Notes under the pieces: generated by a model
Told to the model about the DNA's origin: nothing
Seen by the model: only the letters and a program-made list of their open reading frames with translations
Database searches by the model: none
Assembly: GCF_012113595.1 (NCBI RefSeq)
Contig: NZ_CP050831.1
Coordinates: 558,001 to 622,000, forward strand
DNA length: 64,000 bases
Direction: 5' to 3'
DNA from: Bacteroides faecium
GTDB taxonomy: Bacteria; Bacteroidota; Bacteroidia; Bacteroidales; Bacteroidaceae
Translations under genes and position numbers: made by a program
Part shown: positions 16,853 through 24,674 of the stretch, piece by piece
Position numbering within the stretch: position 1 is the stretch's first letter
Layout: each line of letters starts with the position of its first letter

Positions 16853-16883
16853 GCAAGGAAACCTTGCTCCGGCGCTACGCCGG
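16853..16883 (-). terminator. two back-to-back short hairpins after the GH123-like gene
   Basis: GCAAGG-AAA-CCTTGC (16853-16867) and CCGGCG-CTA-CGCCGG (16869-16883) are perfect 6-bp hairpins with 3-nt loops, placed directly after the stop codon of the upstream minus-strand gene. There is no T-tract, so they could act in mRNA stabilisation or weak termination. Confidence 0.5.
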
Positions 16884-18680
16884 TTACAATGAATTCAATA
16901 TCTGATTAGCCCGGTTCACGGTGACTGCTGCCGGAATCTCCGGCATATCTCCCAAATTGAACGGAGCCAACATCTTTTCTATTTTCTTCAATCCGGCTTT
17001 GTTTCCTTTCTTCTCGAATTCCTGGCGGAGAATATTTATTTTCTCATGTGCCTGTACTCCTTCTATCAAACGTTCGAAGCGGATACAGCTACGTGCTCCA
17101 GGATAGACCAAATACGTATCTCCAGCCGCCCACGTACGGAAACGTGAATCGAGCAACGGTTCCAACGGCCAACTATTATATGCCCAACGCAGATAACCGT
17201 CCAAATGTTTCTTTGAAGCATAGAAACTCATCCAGGCAGCTTCCGCCGGGTCAGAGAAAGTAAACGTATTAGGATGCGCTTCCGTGCAACAAGTATAATA
17301 GGTGGTACGCTTATTCTCGGCTTTACGGCGGATACGTACATCTTCGGGGTAGTTCTGACCGATTACAATGCAATAATCATACAAATCCGGTTCAATCTCC
17401 GCATGGTAATTTCCTGCCAATGAAACTTTAAAATCCGGATCAGCCTTGCGAATCACTTTCAATGTTTTCTGCATCACGTCCATCGGGCGTTCATCCATTG
17501 CAATAGTGCAAATATCAAACCAGCCTTTTTCTTTCAGATGCTTGGAGAAAGAAGCAAGCATTGCCACCCACATTTCTTCATAAGCCTGTTCGCCCGGAGC
17601 AGTCTTTACTGATTTCAAAGAGTTCGTTGCCTGGTCATAGTATTGGAAAGACAGTTCCCAGGGCACCATTGAGTAGCAGTTAATCTGCTTGTCAATGCCT
17701 ACGCTCATCATAAACTCTACCCAACGGTCGAAAATGGTATAGTCAAATGCCCATGTACCGTCGGCACGCTTCATCCAGGTTACCATTGTATCGAAATAAT
17801 CTTCCGTCTGCCCGTTCCAAGGCTTATGCATCAAAGTAGCCGTGATAATCTTCTGTCCGGCATTTGCCAGCATTTTCATCAAAGGACGCATGGCGTCGAG
17901 ATGCTCCTGGCTCCACAGAGGAACCTGATAATAACGGGCTACGGCATACGGACTTTGCCACAAATCCAAATGGAAAGCCCATTCCGACGGCTGAGGAAGT
18001 TCTCGGGAAGAAACATTTATTTCAAGATTCAGACGTTGCAACAGGCGTGAACCGTCGTTGACCAATAACTCACCTTTATAAGTTCCGGGAGCAGCAGATT
18101 GTGGAATCCAACATTGCACCCAGATAGGTTGAACGGTACGGGCAGGCAATGCCATTGACTTCAGGTTCGAGTCAATCGGATCGGCTACCAGCAGCGAATC
18201 GTAATCCATAGACTTCCGATGACCACATGCCCCTCTCCCATCCTTGTTCAGTTCATCTGTCATCACATAACGTACAAAACCGGCAGTCAACGCATCTTTC
18301 GAAAGAGTATTCCCTTTTTTATCTTTAAAATCGGAGAAGCTGAAGTTCAGGTCTTTCAGGTCTGTTCCTGTCCATACAACAGCTTGCGCATTTACACGTT
18401 CACCACGCCATCCCTTCAAAGAAATATTCTTTTGAGTTTTCAACGAGGGAAGTTGATGTTTCGCATAGCGGGTATCTGTTGTACCCCAAGAGACTTGCGT
18501 TGTTGTGACTGCCGCCCATTCCTTCTCGGAAGGTGTCGCAGGGTCAGGCAATTCCTGATAAGTCCCTAAAGGGAATTTCGGTTGCCCTGTAGGGGTTCCA
18601 CACTGAGTAACTCCTTGCTGGGCAAACAGAGAACTCATACTAAATAGACTGGCTAAAGAAATAATAGTAAGTCGTTTCAT
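16884..18680 (-). CDS. secreted GH123/DUF4091-family glycoside hydrolase-like protein
   Basis: This 598-residue protein has a signal peptide (MKRLTIISLASLFSMSSLFAQ). An N-terminal beta-sandwich (about 65-230) precedes a TIM-barrel DUF4091/GH123 domain (about 235-560). A consecutive Asp-Glu pair in ICTIAMDERPMD (about 394-395) matches the position of the catalytic Asp-Glu of GH123 N-acetyl-beta-galactosaminidases, which use substrate-assisted catalysis. YLRWAYNSWPLEPLLDSRF resembles the barrel end of this family. Activity on GalNAc-containing host glycans is inferred; members vary widely. There is no SusCD partner beside it. Confidence 0.78.
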   Translation of the reverse strand: MKRLTIISLASLFSMSSLFAQQGVTQCGTPTGQPKFPLGTYQELPDPATPSEKEWAAVTTTQVSWGTTDTRYAKHQLPSLKTQKNISLKGWRGERVNAQAVVWTGTDLKDLNFSFSDFKDKKGNTLSKDALTAGFVRYVMTDELNKDGRGACGHRKSMDYDSLLVADPIDSNLKSMALPARTVQPIWVQCWIPQSAAPGTYKGELLVNDGSRLLQRLNLEINVSSRELPQPSEWAFHLDLWQSPYAVARYYQVPLWSQEHLDAMRPLMKMLANAGQKIITATLMHKPWNGQTEDYFDTMVTWMKRADGTWAFDYTIFDRWVEFMMSVGIDKQINCYSMVPWELSFQYYDQATNSLKSVKTAPGEQAYEEMWVAMLASFSKHLKEKGWFDICTIAMDERPMDVMQKTLKVIRKADPDFKVSLAGNYHAEIEPDLYDYCIVIGQNYPEDVRIRRKAENKRTTYYTCCTEAHPNTFTFSDPAEAAWMSFYASKKHLDGYLRWAYNSWPLEPLLDSRFRTWAAGDTYLVYPGARSCIRFERLIEGVQAHEKINILRQEFEKKGNKAGLKKIEKMLAPFNLGDMPEIPAAVTVNRANQILNSL

Positions 18681-18737
18681 GGTTAGTTAGTTAATTAAAT
18701 GAATAAAGGTTATTTATAAGGGGGAATAATTTCTTCA

Positions 18738-21194
18738 TCACATAGGGTCTACATCATAATAGATAATCAAAGATTTGTAATGTTCGTCTTCAATCATCTC
18801 ACGCTGGATGCGTAACAATAGTTCCCGTGCACGTCCCATCGGTGCATTCTGCTCAATCTTCACCACTATCTTTTTAATAAAAAGTGTCTGGATACGGGCA
18901 ACCGGCGGTTTATCCGGCCCCAATACACGGTTACCGAATACGGCTCTCAGCTTGTTTGCCATCACTGCCGCCATTTGGTCGAGCAAGGCTTCATTATGAT
19001 TTTTAAGATAGACATATACCAGGCGGTAATAAGGCGGATAATGAAACATCTGACGTTCCGCCAGTTGTCCGTTCACCATATCCTCATAATCATTGGCGAT
19101 GACCTGGTGAATAATCGGGTGCTCGATGCTTTTGGTTTGCAGCACCACCCGTCCGCGCTTGTTCTTACGTCCGGCACGTCCCGCTACTTGCGCCATCAGT
19201 TGAAAAGCACGCTCGTAAGAACGGAAATCGGGATAGTTCAGCATGGTATCCGCATTCAGTATTCCGACGATACTTACATGGTCGAAATCCAAGCCTTTGG
19301 ATACCATTTGCGTTCCGATGAGTATGTCGGTTTTTCCCTGTTCAAAGTCCGCGATAATCTTCTCGTAGGCGGAACGGGTACGGGTAGTATCCAAGTCCAT
19401 TCGTGCTACGGCAGCTTCCGGGAAAAGAACTTTAATGTCATCTTCAATCTTTTCCGTACCAAAACCGCGGTTTACCAGTTCCGTCCCTTCACAAGCGGGA
19501 CAAGCCTTCGGAAGCTGGTAGGTATAGCCGCAATAGTGGCAGGTCAGTTGATTGATTCCTTTATGATAGGTAAGGCTTACATCACAGTTCTTACACTTCG
19601 GCACCCAACCGCAGGTACGACATTCTATCATTGGAGCAAAACCACGACGGTTCTGAAAAAGAATCACTTGTTCCTTCTGTTCCAAGGCTTCTTTCATATA
19701 TTGTATCAGAAGCGGTGAGAATTGACCGACCATCCTCTTCTTGCGATGCAATTCCTTTATATCTACCGGAATAATCTCCGGCAACTGGATTTCTTTATAC
19801 CGCTCTTTCAGTTGTACAAAGCCGTATTTTCCATCCATCGCATTCTGCCATGTTTCGATGGATGGCGTAGCCGTTCCCAGCAAAGTTTTGGCGCCATACA
19901 TGGCAGCCAACACAATCGCCGCACTACGGGCGTGGTAACGGGGTGCCGGGTCTTGTTGTTTATAAGTATTTTCGTGCTCTTCATCCACAATCACCAATCC
20001 CAAATTTTGGAAAGGCAGGAATACAGATGAACGGACACCTAATATAATATCATATCCATTCTCCCCGAGTTGCTTCCGCCATATTTCAACCCGCTCGGCA
20101 TCAGGAAACTTAGAATGGTAAATACCCAAACGCGAACCGAAGACACGCTGCAAGCGTTCCGTTATCTGAGTAGTCAGCGCAATTTCCGGCAACAAGTACA
20201 ACACTTGCTTGCCCTGACGAATAGTTTCTTCTATCAGATGAATATATACTTCTGTCTTACCGCTGGACGTTACCCCATGAAGCAGACAGACATTCTTCTC
20301 CTGAAAGGATTGTACTATTTCATCATGTGCCCGTTGCTGGAACTCATTCAGAGCATTCAGTTCAACAACTTCTTTCTCCTGTTTATTCAGTCGTCCGATT
20401 TCGTGATAATAAATCTCGAAAATCTTCTTATCCACCAGACCGTTCAATACGGCAGGAGCCACATCAGCCCGCTGCAATAGTTCTTTCTTGGAAATTTCTT
20501 TCGGAGTGCCATTTCCCAAAATACCCGAACATTCCACATATTTCATAAGAAGCGCCAGTTGCTTCGGAGCACGAGACAGTATATCAAACAGGATATGCAG
20601 TTGCTTCTCATCCGCCGTTCCGGCAAGACGAACCCGTGCTTCTGTCTTGGGCTTATAAGTACGTTTAAGTTCTTCCTTTACGAAAATCGCTTCTTTATCG
20701 AGCAAGGATTTAATGGCGGTAAGGATATTCTTGACACCGCTATCCTTCTCCAGTTTGGTGACGCATTGCTGCGAATCGACAGCCAGCAAATCCAGAATAC
20801 GCTGTTCACGTTCCGGCAATGGCGCGTCCGCTTCGAAGTCGGGATTATATTCTACAATCGTTTCACTTTCAAGTTTCAGCCCCGAAGGCAGTGCCGCTTT
20901 ATATACATCGCCCTGCGTACAGAGGTAGTAATCGGCTATCCATTCCCAGAATTTGAACTGATTCGACAATAAAATAGGAGAAGCATCCAGTAATGTCGAT
21001 ATTTCTTTCACTTCATATTCTGTCGGGGCACAATAATGAACGTTACGGACGATAGCTGTATAGAACTTCTTTCGCCCGAAAGGAACCACCACGCGGCAGC
21101 CTATCTTCACTTCTTCCGCATACTCGTCCGGCAAAGAGTAAGTAAAGCTCTTTGGGAGCGGAAGCGGTAATATGACATCTACATATCTTTTCAT
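18738..21194 (-). CDS. priA: primosomal replication restart helicase PriA
   Basis: The 818-residue 3'-to-5' DNA helicase reloads replisomes at stalled forks. The N-terminal 3'-DNA-binding domain (about 1-100) precedes Walker A GVTSSGKTEVY (about 303-313), the DEEH box VIVDEEHENTYKQQDP, and the zinc-binding insert with eight Cys (CRTCGWVPKCKNC...CHYCGY...CPAC, about 510-550). Conserved helicase motifs IGTQMVSKGLDF and QVAGRAGRK follow. The ATG at 21192-21194 is preferred over a GTG at 21203, because a TATCTTTG promoter box occupies 21203-21210, leaving an almost leaderless mRNA. Confidence 0.96.
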   Translation of the reverse strand: MKRYVDVILPLPLPKSFTYSLPDEYAEEVKIGCRVVVPFGRKKFYTAIVRNVHYCAPTEYEVKEISTLLDASPILLSNQFKFWEWIADYYLCTQGDVYKAALPSGLKLESETIVEYNPDFEADAPLPEREQRILDLLAVDSQQCVTKLEKDSGVKNILTAIKSLLDKEAIFVKEELKRTYKPKTEARVRLAGTADEKQLHILFDILSRAPKQLALLMKYVECSGILGNGTPKEISKKELLQRADVAPAVLNGLVDKKIFEIYYHEIGRLNKQEKEVVELNALNEFQQRAHDEIVQSFQEKNVCLLHGVTSSGKTEVYIHLIEETIRQGKQVLYLLPEIALTTQITERLQRVFGSRLGIYHSKFPDAERVEIWRKQLGENGYDIILGVRSSVFLPFQNLGLVIVDEEHENTYKQQDPAPRYHARSAAIVLAAMYGAKTLLGTATPSIETWQNAMDGKYGFVQLKERYKEIQLPEIIPVDIKELHRKKRMVGQFSPLLIQYMKEALEQKEQVILFQNRRGFAPMIECRTCGWVPKCKNCDVSLTYHKGINQLTCHYCGYTYQLPKACPACEGTELVNRGFGTEKIEDDIKVLFPEAAVARMDLDTTRTRSAYEKIIADFEQGKTDILIGTQMVSKGLDFDHVSIVGILNADTMLNYPDFRSYERAFQLMAQVAGRAGRKNKRGRVVLQTKSIEHPIIHQVIANDYEDMVNGQLAERQMFHYPPYYRLVYVYLKNHNEALLDQMAAVMANKLRAVFGNRVLGPDKPPVARIQTLFIKKIVVKIEQNAPMGRARELLLRIQREMIEDEHYKSLIIYYDVDPM

Positions 21195-21202
21195 TGCAGG
21201 CA

Positions 21203-21210
21203 CAAAGATA
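21203..21210 (-). promoter_or_regulatory. -7 promoter box of priA, almost abutting the start codon
   Basis: The minus strand reads TATCTTTG, a perfect TAnnTTTG. Only 8 bases separate it from the priA ATG, so the transcript would have a leader of a few nucleotides at most. The upstream side of the promoter overlaps the T-tract of the preceding terminator. Confidence 0.6.
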
Positions 21211-21244
21211 TAAAAAAAGAGACTTCCGGCAGTCGAAAGTCTCT
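21211..21244 (-). terminator. intrinsic terminator of the DUF3791-DUF3990 cassette
   Basis: On the minus strand AGAGACTT (21244-21237) pairs with AAGTCTCT (21225-21218) around an 11-nt loop and is followed by a run of about six T. It cleanly separates the cassette from priA. Confidence 0.8.
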
Positions 21245-21278
21245 AGTTCTAGTATGTTAAAGAAATGTTTTATATCCA

Positions 21279-21506
21279 TCATTGCATCCTCTGTAGCTCT
21301 AACATCACTTCATCTACGATATAAGCATCGCTCATATTGTGCAAATGATACATCTTGCGACTCATATAGCTGTACGTATCCGAATTGTAGAAAATTTCAA
21401 GCGCACGGGGATGGCTAATATCAAGTCGCTGCGCCAGCAAGTCAATGACACGGGCATACTTCATTTGCAACAGAGTTTCATTAATAAGCGGGTTCTCGTT
21501 CATCAT
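21279..21506 (-). CDS. DUF3791 family small protein (downstream copy)
   Basis: A 75-residue, mostly helical soluble protein (MMNENPLINETLLQMKYARV...IVDEVMLELQRMQ). It has the DUF3791 layout: an N-terminal helix resembling a small helical domain, a Y-S-Y-M segment, and the ending DAYIVDEVMLEL. Its start overlaps the stop of the DUF3990 gene by 4 bp (ATGA type), so translation is coupled. DUF3791 genes habitually accompany DUF3990 genes, which suggests a partner or neutralising role; this is inference. A T-tract terminator follows. Confidence 0.8.
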   Translation of the reverse strand: MMNENPLINETLLQMKYARVIDLLAQRLDISHPRALEIFYNSDTYSYMSRKMYHLHNMSDAYIVDEVMLELQRMQ

Positions 21507-22021
21507 TTCTTCTCCTTCCCCTTAACAGCAACCGAAGAGGTAACCTCTTCGGCAGCAATGAAGTGTAAATAGCGGTCTATCAGTTCCTGACGGAGCAGAC
21601 ACAGCTGATTATTAGGCTTTTCATATCGTAACTTCTCCAAAGCATCCTCACGAGGAGTAAGTCCGGCGGCATAAAGTTCGATAGTGTTGAATACCCGATC
21701 ATTAGCGATACCACCTTCAATCAGGTCGTAAGTTTGCCAACGCTCTTCCCCGCGACGATTGGCTACAACAAATTCCAGCCACTCGAAATCATAACTACTA
21801 AAACGAAGGTAATGGTAACCGGAGTTAAGAATACCATCCATATCAAGTTCATAGACATTCAGCCAGTGCGGACGATTATTATTTACGGGACGATTAGCCC
21901 AAAATACAGCTTGGTCACGTAAGTCGGTGACATAGAAACCAGTGCCGAAATCCAAATTGCGACGTCCTGCATTGGCAAGCGGCTGACGGATAATTTCCGT
22001 AGAACCATGAAAAACAATCAT
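21503..22021 (-). CDS. DUF3990 protein, ADP-ribosyltransferase-like fold
   Basis: This 172-residue protein opens MIVFHGSTEIIRQP, followed by RRNLDFGTGFYVTDLRDQAV and FWANR, the paired His-Gly-Ser and Gly-x-Gly-Phe-Tyr-x-Thr blocks typical of DUF3990, a family placed in the ADP-ribosyltransferase superfamily. Further family landmarks are GGIANDRVFNTIELY (about 106-120) and NQLCLLRQELIDRYLHF (about 137-153). It is sandwiched between two DUF3791 genes with 4-bp overlaps on each side. A toxin or NAD-dependent modifier role is inferred. No signal peptide is present. The tail encodes EEVTSSVA across a perfect 9-bp inverted repeat. Confidence 0.82.
   Translation of the reverse strand: MIVFHGSTEIIRQPLANAGRRNLDFGTGFYVTDLRDQAVFWANRPVNNNRPHWLNVYELDMDGILNSGYHYLRFSSYDFEWLEFVVANRRGEERWQTYDLIEGGIANDRVFNTIELYAAGLTPREDALEKLRYEKPNNQLCLLRQELIDRYLHFIAAEEVTSSVAVKGKEKK
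21532..21552 (-). repeat. perfect 9-bp hairpin at the 3' end of the DUF3990 gene
   Basis: CCGAAGAGG (21532-21540) and CCTCTTCGG (21544-21552) flank a TAA loop. It lies inside the coding sequence, about 26 bp before the start of the downstream DUF3791 gene, where it could influence coupled translation or mRNA decay. Confidence 0.7.
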
Positions 22022-22272
22022 AACTGTACCTCCTCACTTGCTTTCCCCGGCCGGAAATCGGGATTGTGGCGATAAATATATTCCAAAACTTCATCCACAA
22101 TATAATCTTTACCTTGTGTATGCAGGGCAGGATAACTGGGATATAGAAAACTCCTTATTCCATCGGTACGTTGCAATTCAAGGAATACATCATGTCCGGA
22201 ACATCCCAAGCGAACAGCAACGTTCTCTATGCAATAGACCGCAAATTCGGTAGCTCGCTGGTTTTCTGTCAT
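22018..22272 (-). CDS. DUF3791 family small protein (upstream copy)
   Basis: The 84-residue protein (MTENQRATEFAVYCIENVAV...KDYIVDEVLEYIYRHNPDF) belongs to DUF3791 and resembles the downstream copy in its ending (YIVDEVLEYI versus YIVDEVMLEL), but is otherwise diverged. It is the first gene of the three-gene cassette, and its stop overlaps the DUF3990 start by 4 bp. An antitoxin-first order would fit a toxin-antitoxin reading, with no direct evidence here. Confidence 0.8.
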   Translation of the reverse strand: MTENQRATEFAVYCIENVAVRLGCSGHDVFLELQRTDGIRSFLYPSYPALHTQGKDYIVDEVLEYIYRHNPDFRPGKASEEVQL

Positions 22273-22305
22273 AAGTTGTAAACTTCGCTTTTTTAATATA
22301 TTAAG

Positions 22306-22881
22306 TTAGAATATATAAGCAACGGATACTTGCCAGGTCTTGGTTTTATAAGAACCGTCTGTTCCTTCAATCTTAGCTGTATCACCCAACGGAATGTTAT
22401 AATTGGCACCAACCTGCAAATGATTGAGCAATTTCACACCTGCGCCGACGTTAATACCGACTTCGGCTTTCTTCTTGTCAATCCCTGACTTCTTCTCAAA
22501 ATCGAAATAAAAATCAGGTCCGGCAGCAATATAAAGTCCTAACAGACTTCCCAAACCGATGTTATACTTCAAGTTAACCGGAATATCAAGACCGTTTTGC
22601 TTAACAGTAAGTTCATCATTCCCTTCAGACACTTTTACACCTCTTTGGGCAAAAAGCAGAGAAGCATCTACTCCCAATCCTATGATTGGAATATTAAACT
22701 CAGCCATCGGTCCGATAAAGAAACCGGTAAAATTATCCTTCTTAAAGTTGCCGGGGACATCGGACAAACTTGCTTTTGACAAGTTCAAACCTCCCTTTAC
22801 ACCAAAATGTATTTGAGCCTGAGCAGGCATTGCCATACCAATACATACAGCAATCATTAAAGCACCAAAAATCTTTTTCAT
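22306..22881 (-). CDS. outer-membrane beta-barrel protein (OMP_b-brl family)
   Basis: A 191-residue protein with a signal peptide (MKKIFGALMIAVCIGMAMPAQAQ) followed by alternating amphipathic strands (IHFGVKGGLNLSK, GFFIGPMAEFNIPI, LGVDASLLFAQRGVKV) and a terminal aromatic residue in WQVSVAYIF, as expected of a small eight-stranded barrel. No ligand can be assigned. It has its own strong promoter and is separated from the DUF3791 cassette by 33 bp on the same strand. Read-through into the cassette is possible. Confidence 0.85.
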   Translation of the reverse strand: MKKIFGALMIAVCIGMAMPAQAQIHFGVKGGLNLSKASLSDVPGNFKKDNFTGFFIGPMAEFNIPIIGLGVDASLLFAQRGVKVSEGNDELTVKQNGLDIPVNLKYNIGLGSLLGLYIAAGPDFYFDFEKKSGIDKKKAEVGINVGAGVKLLNHLQVGANYNIPLGDTAKIEGTDGSYKTKTWQVSVAYIF

Positions 22882-22906
22882 AAATTTACGTGTTTATAAT
22901 TCGGGA

Positions 22907-22938
22907 CAAAGATATATAATTAGAATAAATAAACACAA
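22907..22938 (-). promoter_or_regulatory. promoter of the outer-membrane barrel gene
   Basis: On the minus strand TTGTG (22938-22934) and TATCTTTG (22914-22907), with 19-nt spacing, match the Bacteroides -33/-7 pattern. The -7 box ends 25 bp upstream of the ATG. Confidence 0.7.
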
Positions 22939-23123
22939 TTTATCGGTTTTTTGTTCGCTCAAAGTCGCTGTTGTTTATCCAATCCTGCCCCGTATCTTTA
23001 TAATGAACTGAAAGCGTATGATAAAGATGTTTTTTGAAATGCAGTAGAAATATAGGAGTAAATGCCGCAAGTTCTGTATTATCCGCTTACTCTCTCTTAT
23101 ATAAAAAATGAAAATCCTCTTTC

Positions 23124-23222
23124 AACCTATCACCACCATCTCCAAGACCCTTATTCATCGCACTTTCAGAGCGGTGATAGGTTGTTGGCAACCTATCACT
23201 GCATCTATCACCTATCACCGCC
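23124..23222. repeat. CCTATCACC / GGTGATAGG word cluster
   Basis: The word ACCTATCAC recurs near 23125, 23191 and 23211, and its complement GTGATAGGT appears at 23174. The pair GTGATAGGTTG-TTGG-CAACCTATCAC (23174-23199) is a perfect 11-bp hairpin with a 4-nt loop. This is the first of three word families in the 810-bp spacer 22882-23691, which holds no supported gene. Confidence 0.75.
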
Positions 23223-23274
23223 TTATTTAGAATAAGTCTACTGTAAACGGAATTAACAACTAAGAGTTATTTTT

Positions 23275-23466
23275 GTTTCAAATAGTGAAACAAAGTGTTT
23301 CATGCGGTGAAACGAAGTGTTTCACACCGAGAAACATTTAGTTTCAAGCCTTTGAAACTAGAGTTTCAAGCGTTAGAAACTAAAGTATCCAGCCTTAGAA
23401 ACTCCAATTTCCTACCGCAGAAACTAGAGTTTCGACCGTTGGAACTGGAGTTTCAAAGCAGGAAAC
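23275..23466. repeat. array of nine 22-bp GTTTC/GAAAC dyad units
   Basis: Units start at 23275, 23297, 23319, 23341, 23363, 23385, 23407, 23429 and 23450: seven steps of 22 bp and one of 21. Each holds GTTTC, 7-8 variable bases, then GAAAC, then a 4-5-base linker. Units 6 to 8 have single substitutions. The conserved parts are only the dyad arms; both interior and linker vary. Confidence 0.9.
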
Positions 23467-23546
23467 AAGTAATTAGACCGTATGTTTTCCGGTTTAGCTA
23501 ACGGTAGACAATTAGCTGTTTAACTATAAACGAACGAGAAAATAAG

Positions 23547-23649
23547 GTTGCAGATACTTTATCTGCAACACATCTGCCACAGGTATCTGCAACGATGTAA
23601 CCATCTACATTCCAACTGTTTATTTCAATTTCGTTGCAGGTGGCAGATG
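23547..23649. repeat. GCAGATA / TATCTGC word cluster with nested hairpins
   Basis: GTTGCAGATA-CTT-TATCTGCAAC (23547-23569) is a perfect 10-bp hairpin. CATCTGCCAC (23571-23580) and CTGCAACG (23587-23594) also pair with GTGGCAGATG (23640-23649) and CGTTGCAG (23632-23639), forming a larger stem. It is the third word family of this spacer, adjacent to the 3' end of the NADAR gene. Confidence 0.8.
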
Positions 23650-23691
23650 TTTTTATATTATTCAAACTTTAGTGTAGGGGATAACAGCATT

Positions 23692-24567
23692 TTAATCAAC
23701 CACCTTTTCCACTTGCTCCCAATCAATCAAGTGCCATGACTGCAATACCCGCCTCAACTCATTTCTTACTTCCATCAAAGCGAAACCTAACAGATTCTCT
23801 CCTTTCCATAAAAACGGATTATGTGCCTGAGGGTCAGTCTCCTGCATACCAATTCCCCATATGGTATCATATGGACTGGCTTCGACCAGAACTTTATCGC
23901 CAGTACTCAGTAAAAAGTCAAGTTGGTCCTGGTTTTGGATAAACTTAGCATAATTTCCATTGAGAACGATTGAATATTTGTATTGATCCCACACACTCTG
24001 CTCGAATCCCTCTACTTTTCGTCCCAATGCCTTTATCATTTTGGGGTCTGTTTCATCTAATATCAGCTTTCTTGTATCCCCATCTTCAAAAAGACGTGCT
24101 TTTTCAGCCATCATATACTGCTCCATACAGCAATATTTATTAATATCTATCCGAAAAGACGTCTGCCACCATTGGCTCAAACACGATTTACTGATTCCCG
24201 CCTTCTTATGATGTCCCCAAAAGAAGAGATAATCAAACTCTTTCCCATTCGCAACTTCCGTTCTGAGTTGCTCCAATGAATATTCAGGAACTCCGTCCGG
24301 TTGCCGAAAGTAGATACCTTCCAGAGAATAAATATCTTTCTCTTCAAACGCATCTTCATAATATCCCCGCCATGAGTAAGGGGCAGGAAACATCTCACGA
24401 TACTTCGATTGTTCTTCCTGAGACAATCCAGCAAACCAATCATTAAATAACCATCTGTAACCCTCACCATATCCCATTCGCCACCCTATACTATACTGAG
24501 ATATTTCAGGATATGTCAGCCACAATGGCGGTAACGGATTGTCTATTGTAAAATGGTCCGTCTTCAT
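23692..24567 (-). CDS. NADAR-family protein with N-terminal extension
   Basis: The 291-residue protein has a C-terminal NADAR (DUF1768/YbiA-like) domain from about residue 115. Landmarks are FDYLFFWGHHKKAG, CCMEQYMMAEKARLF (about 150-164), FKAL-type GRKVEGFEQSVWDQYKY, and SPYDTIWGIGMQ followed by NLLGFALMEVR near the end. NADAR proteins are N-glycosidase or ADP-ribosyl-processing enzymes; some reverse guanine ADP-ribosylation of DNA by DarT toxins, others act in riboflavin-intermediate clean-up. The first 110 residues (rich in Trp and Tyr) I cannot assign. It is transcribed alone, and a repeat-rich spacer follows its stop. Confidence 0.83.
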   Translation of the reverse strand: MKTDHFTIDNPLPPLWLTYPEISQYSIGWRMGYGEGYRWLFNDWFAGLSQEEQSKYREMFPAPYSWRGYYEDAFEEKDIYSLEGIYFRQPDGVPEYSLEQLRTEVANGKEFDYLFFWGHHKKAGISKSCLSQWWQTSFRIDINKYCCMEQYMMAEKARLFEDGDTRKLILDETDPKMIKALGRKVEGFEQSVWDQYKYSIVLNGNYAKFIQNQDQLDFLLSTGDKVLVEASPYDTIWGIGMQETDPQAHNPFLWKGENLLGFALMEVRNELRRVLQSWHLIDWEQVEKVVD

Positions 24568-24674
24568 ATATTCATAGTTGTTGTATTAAACAATTCTCCT
24601 ATTTGCAATTATTCAAATAGTACGATAACCTATATCGGCATAAAAGTAGTACTTTTCTTTTCTAAAAGTTACTA

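Noticed and set aside
23275..23466. CRISPR array
   Set aside because: The repeats are short and degenerate, linkers are 4-8 bp rather than about 30 bp, and no cas genes are near.
23295..23501. 68-residue open frame with repeated FxxLE-type peptides
   Set aside because: It is the translation of the 22-bp dyad array; 22 is not a multiple of three, so units are read in different frames, and it has no start signals.
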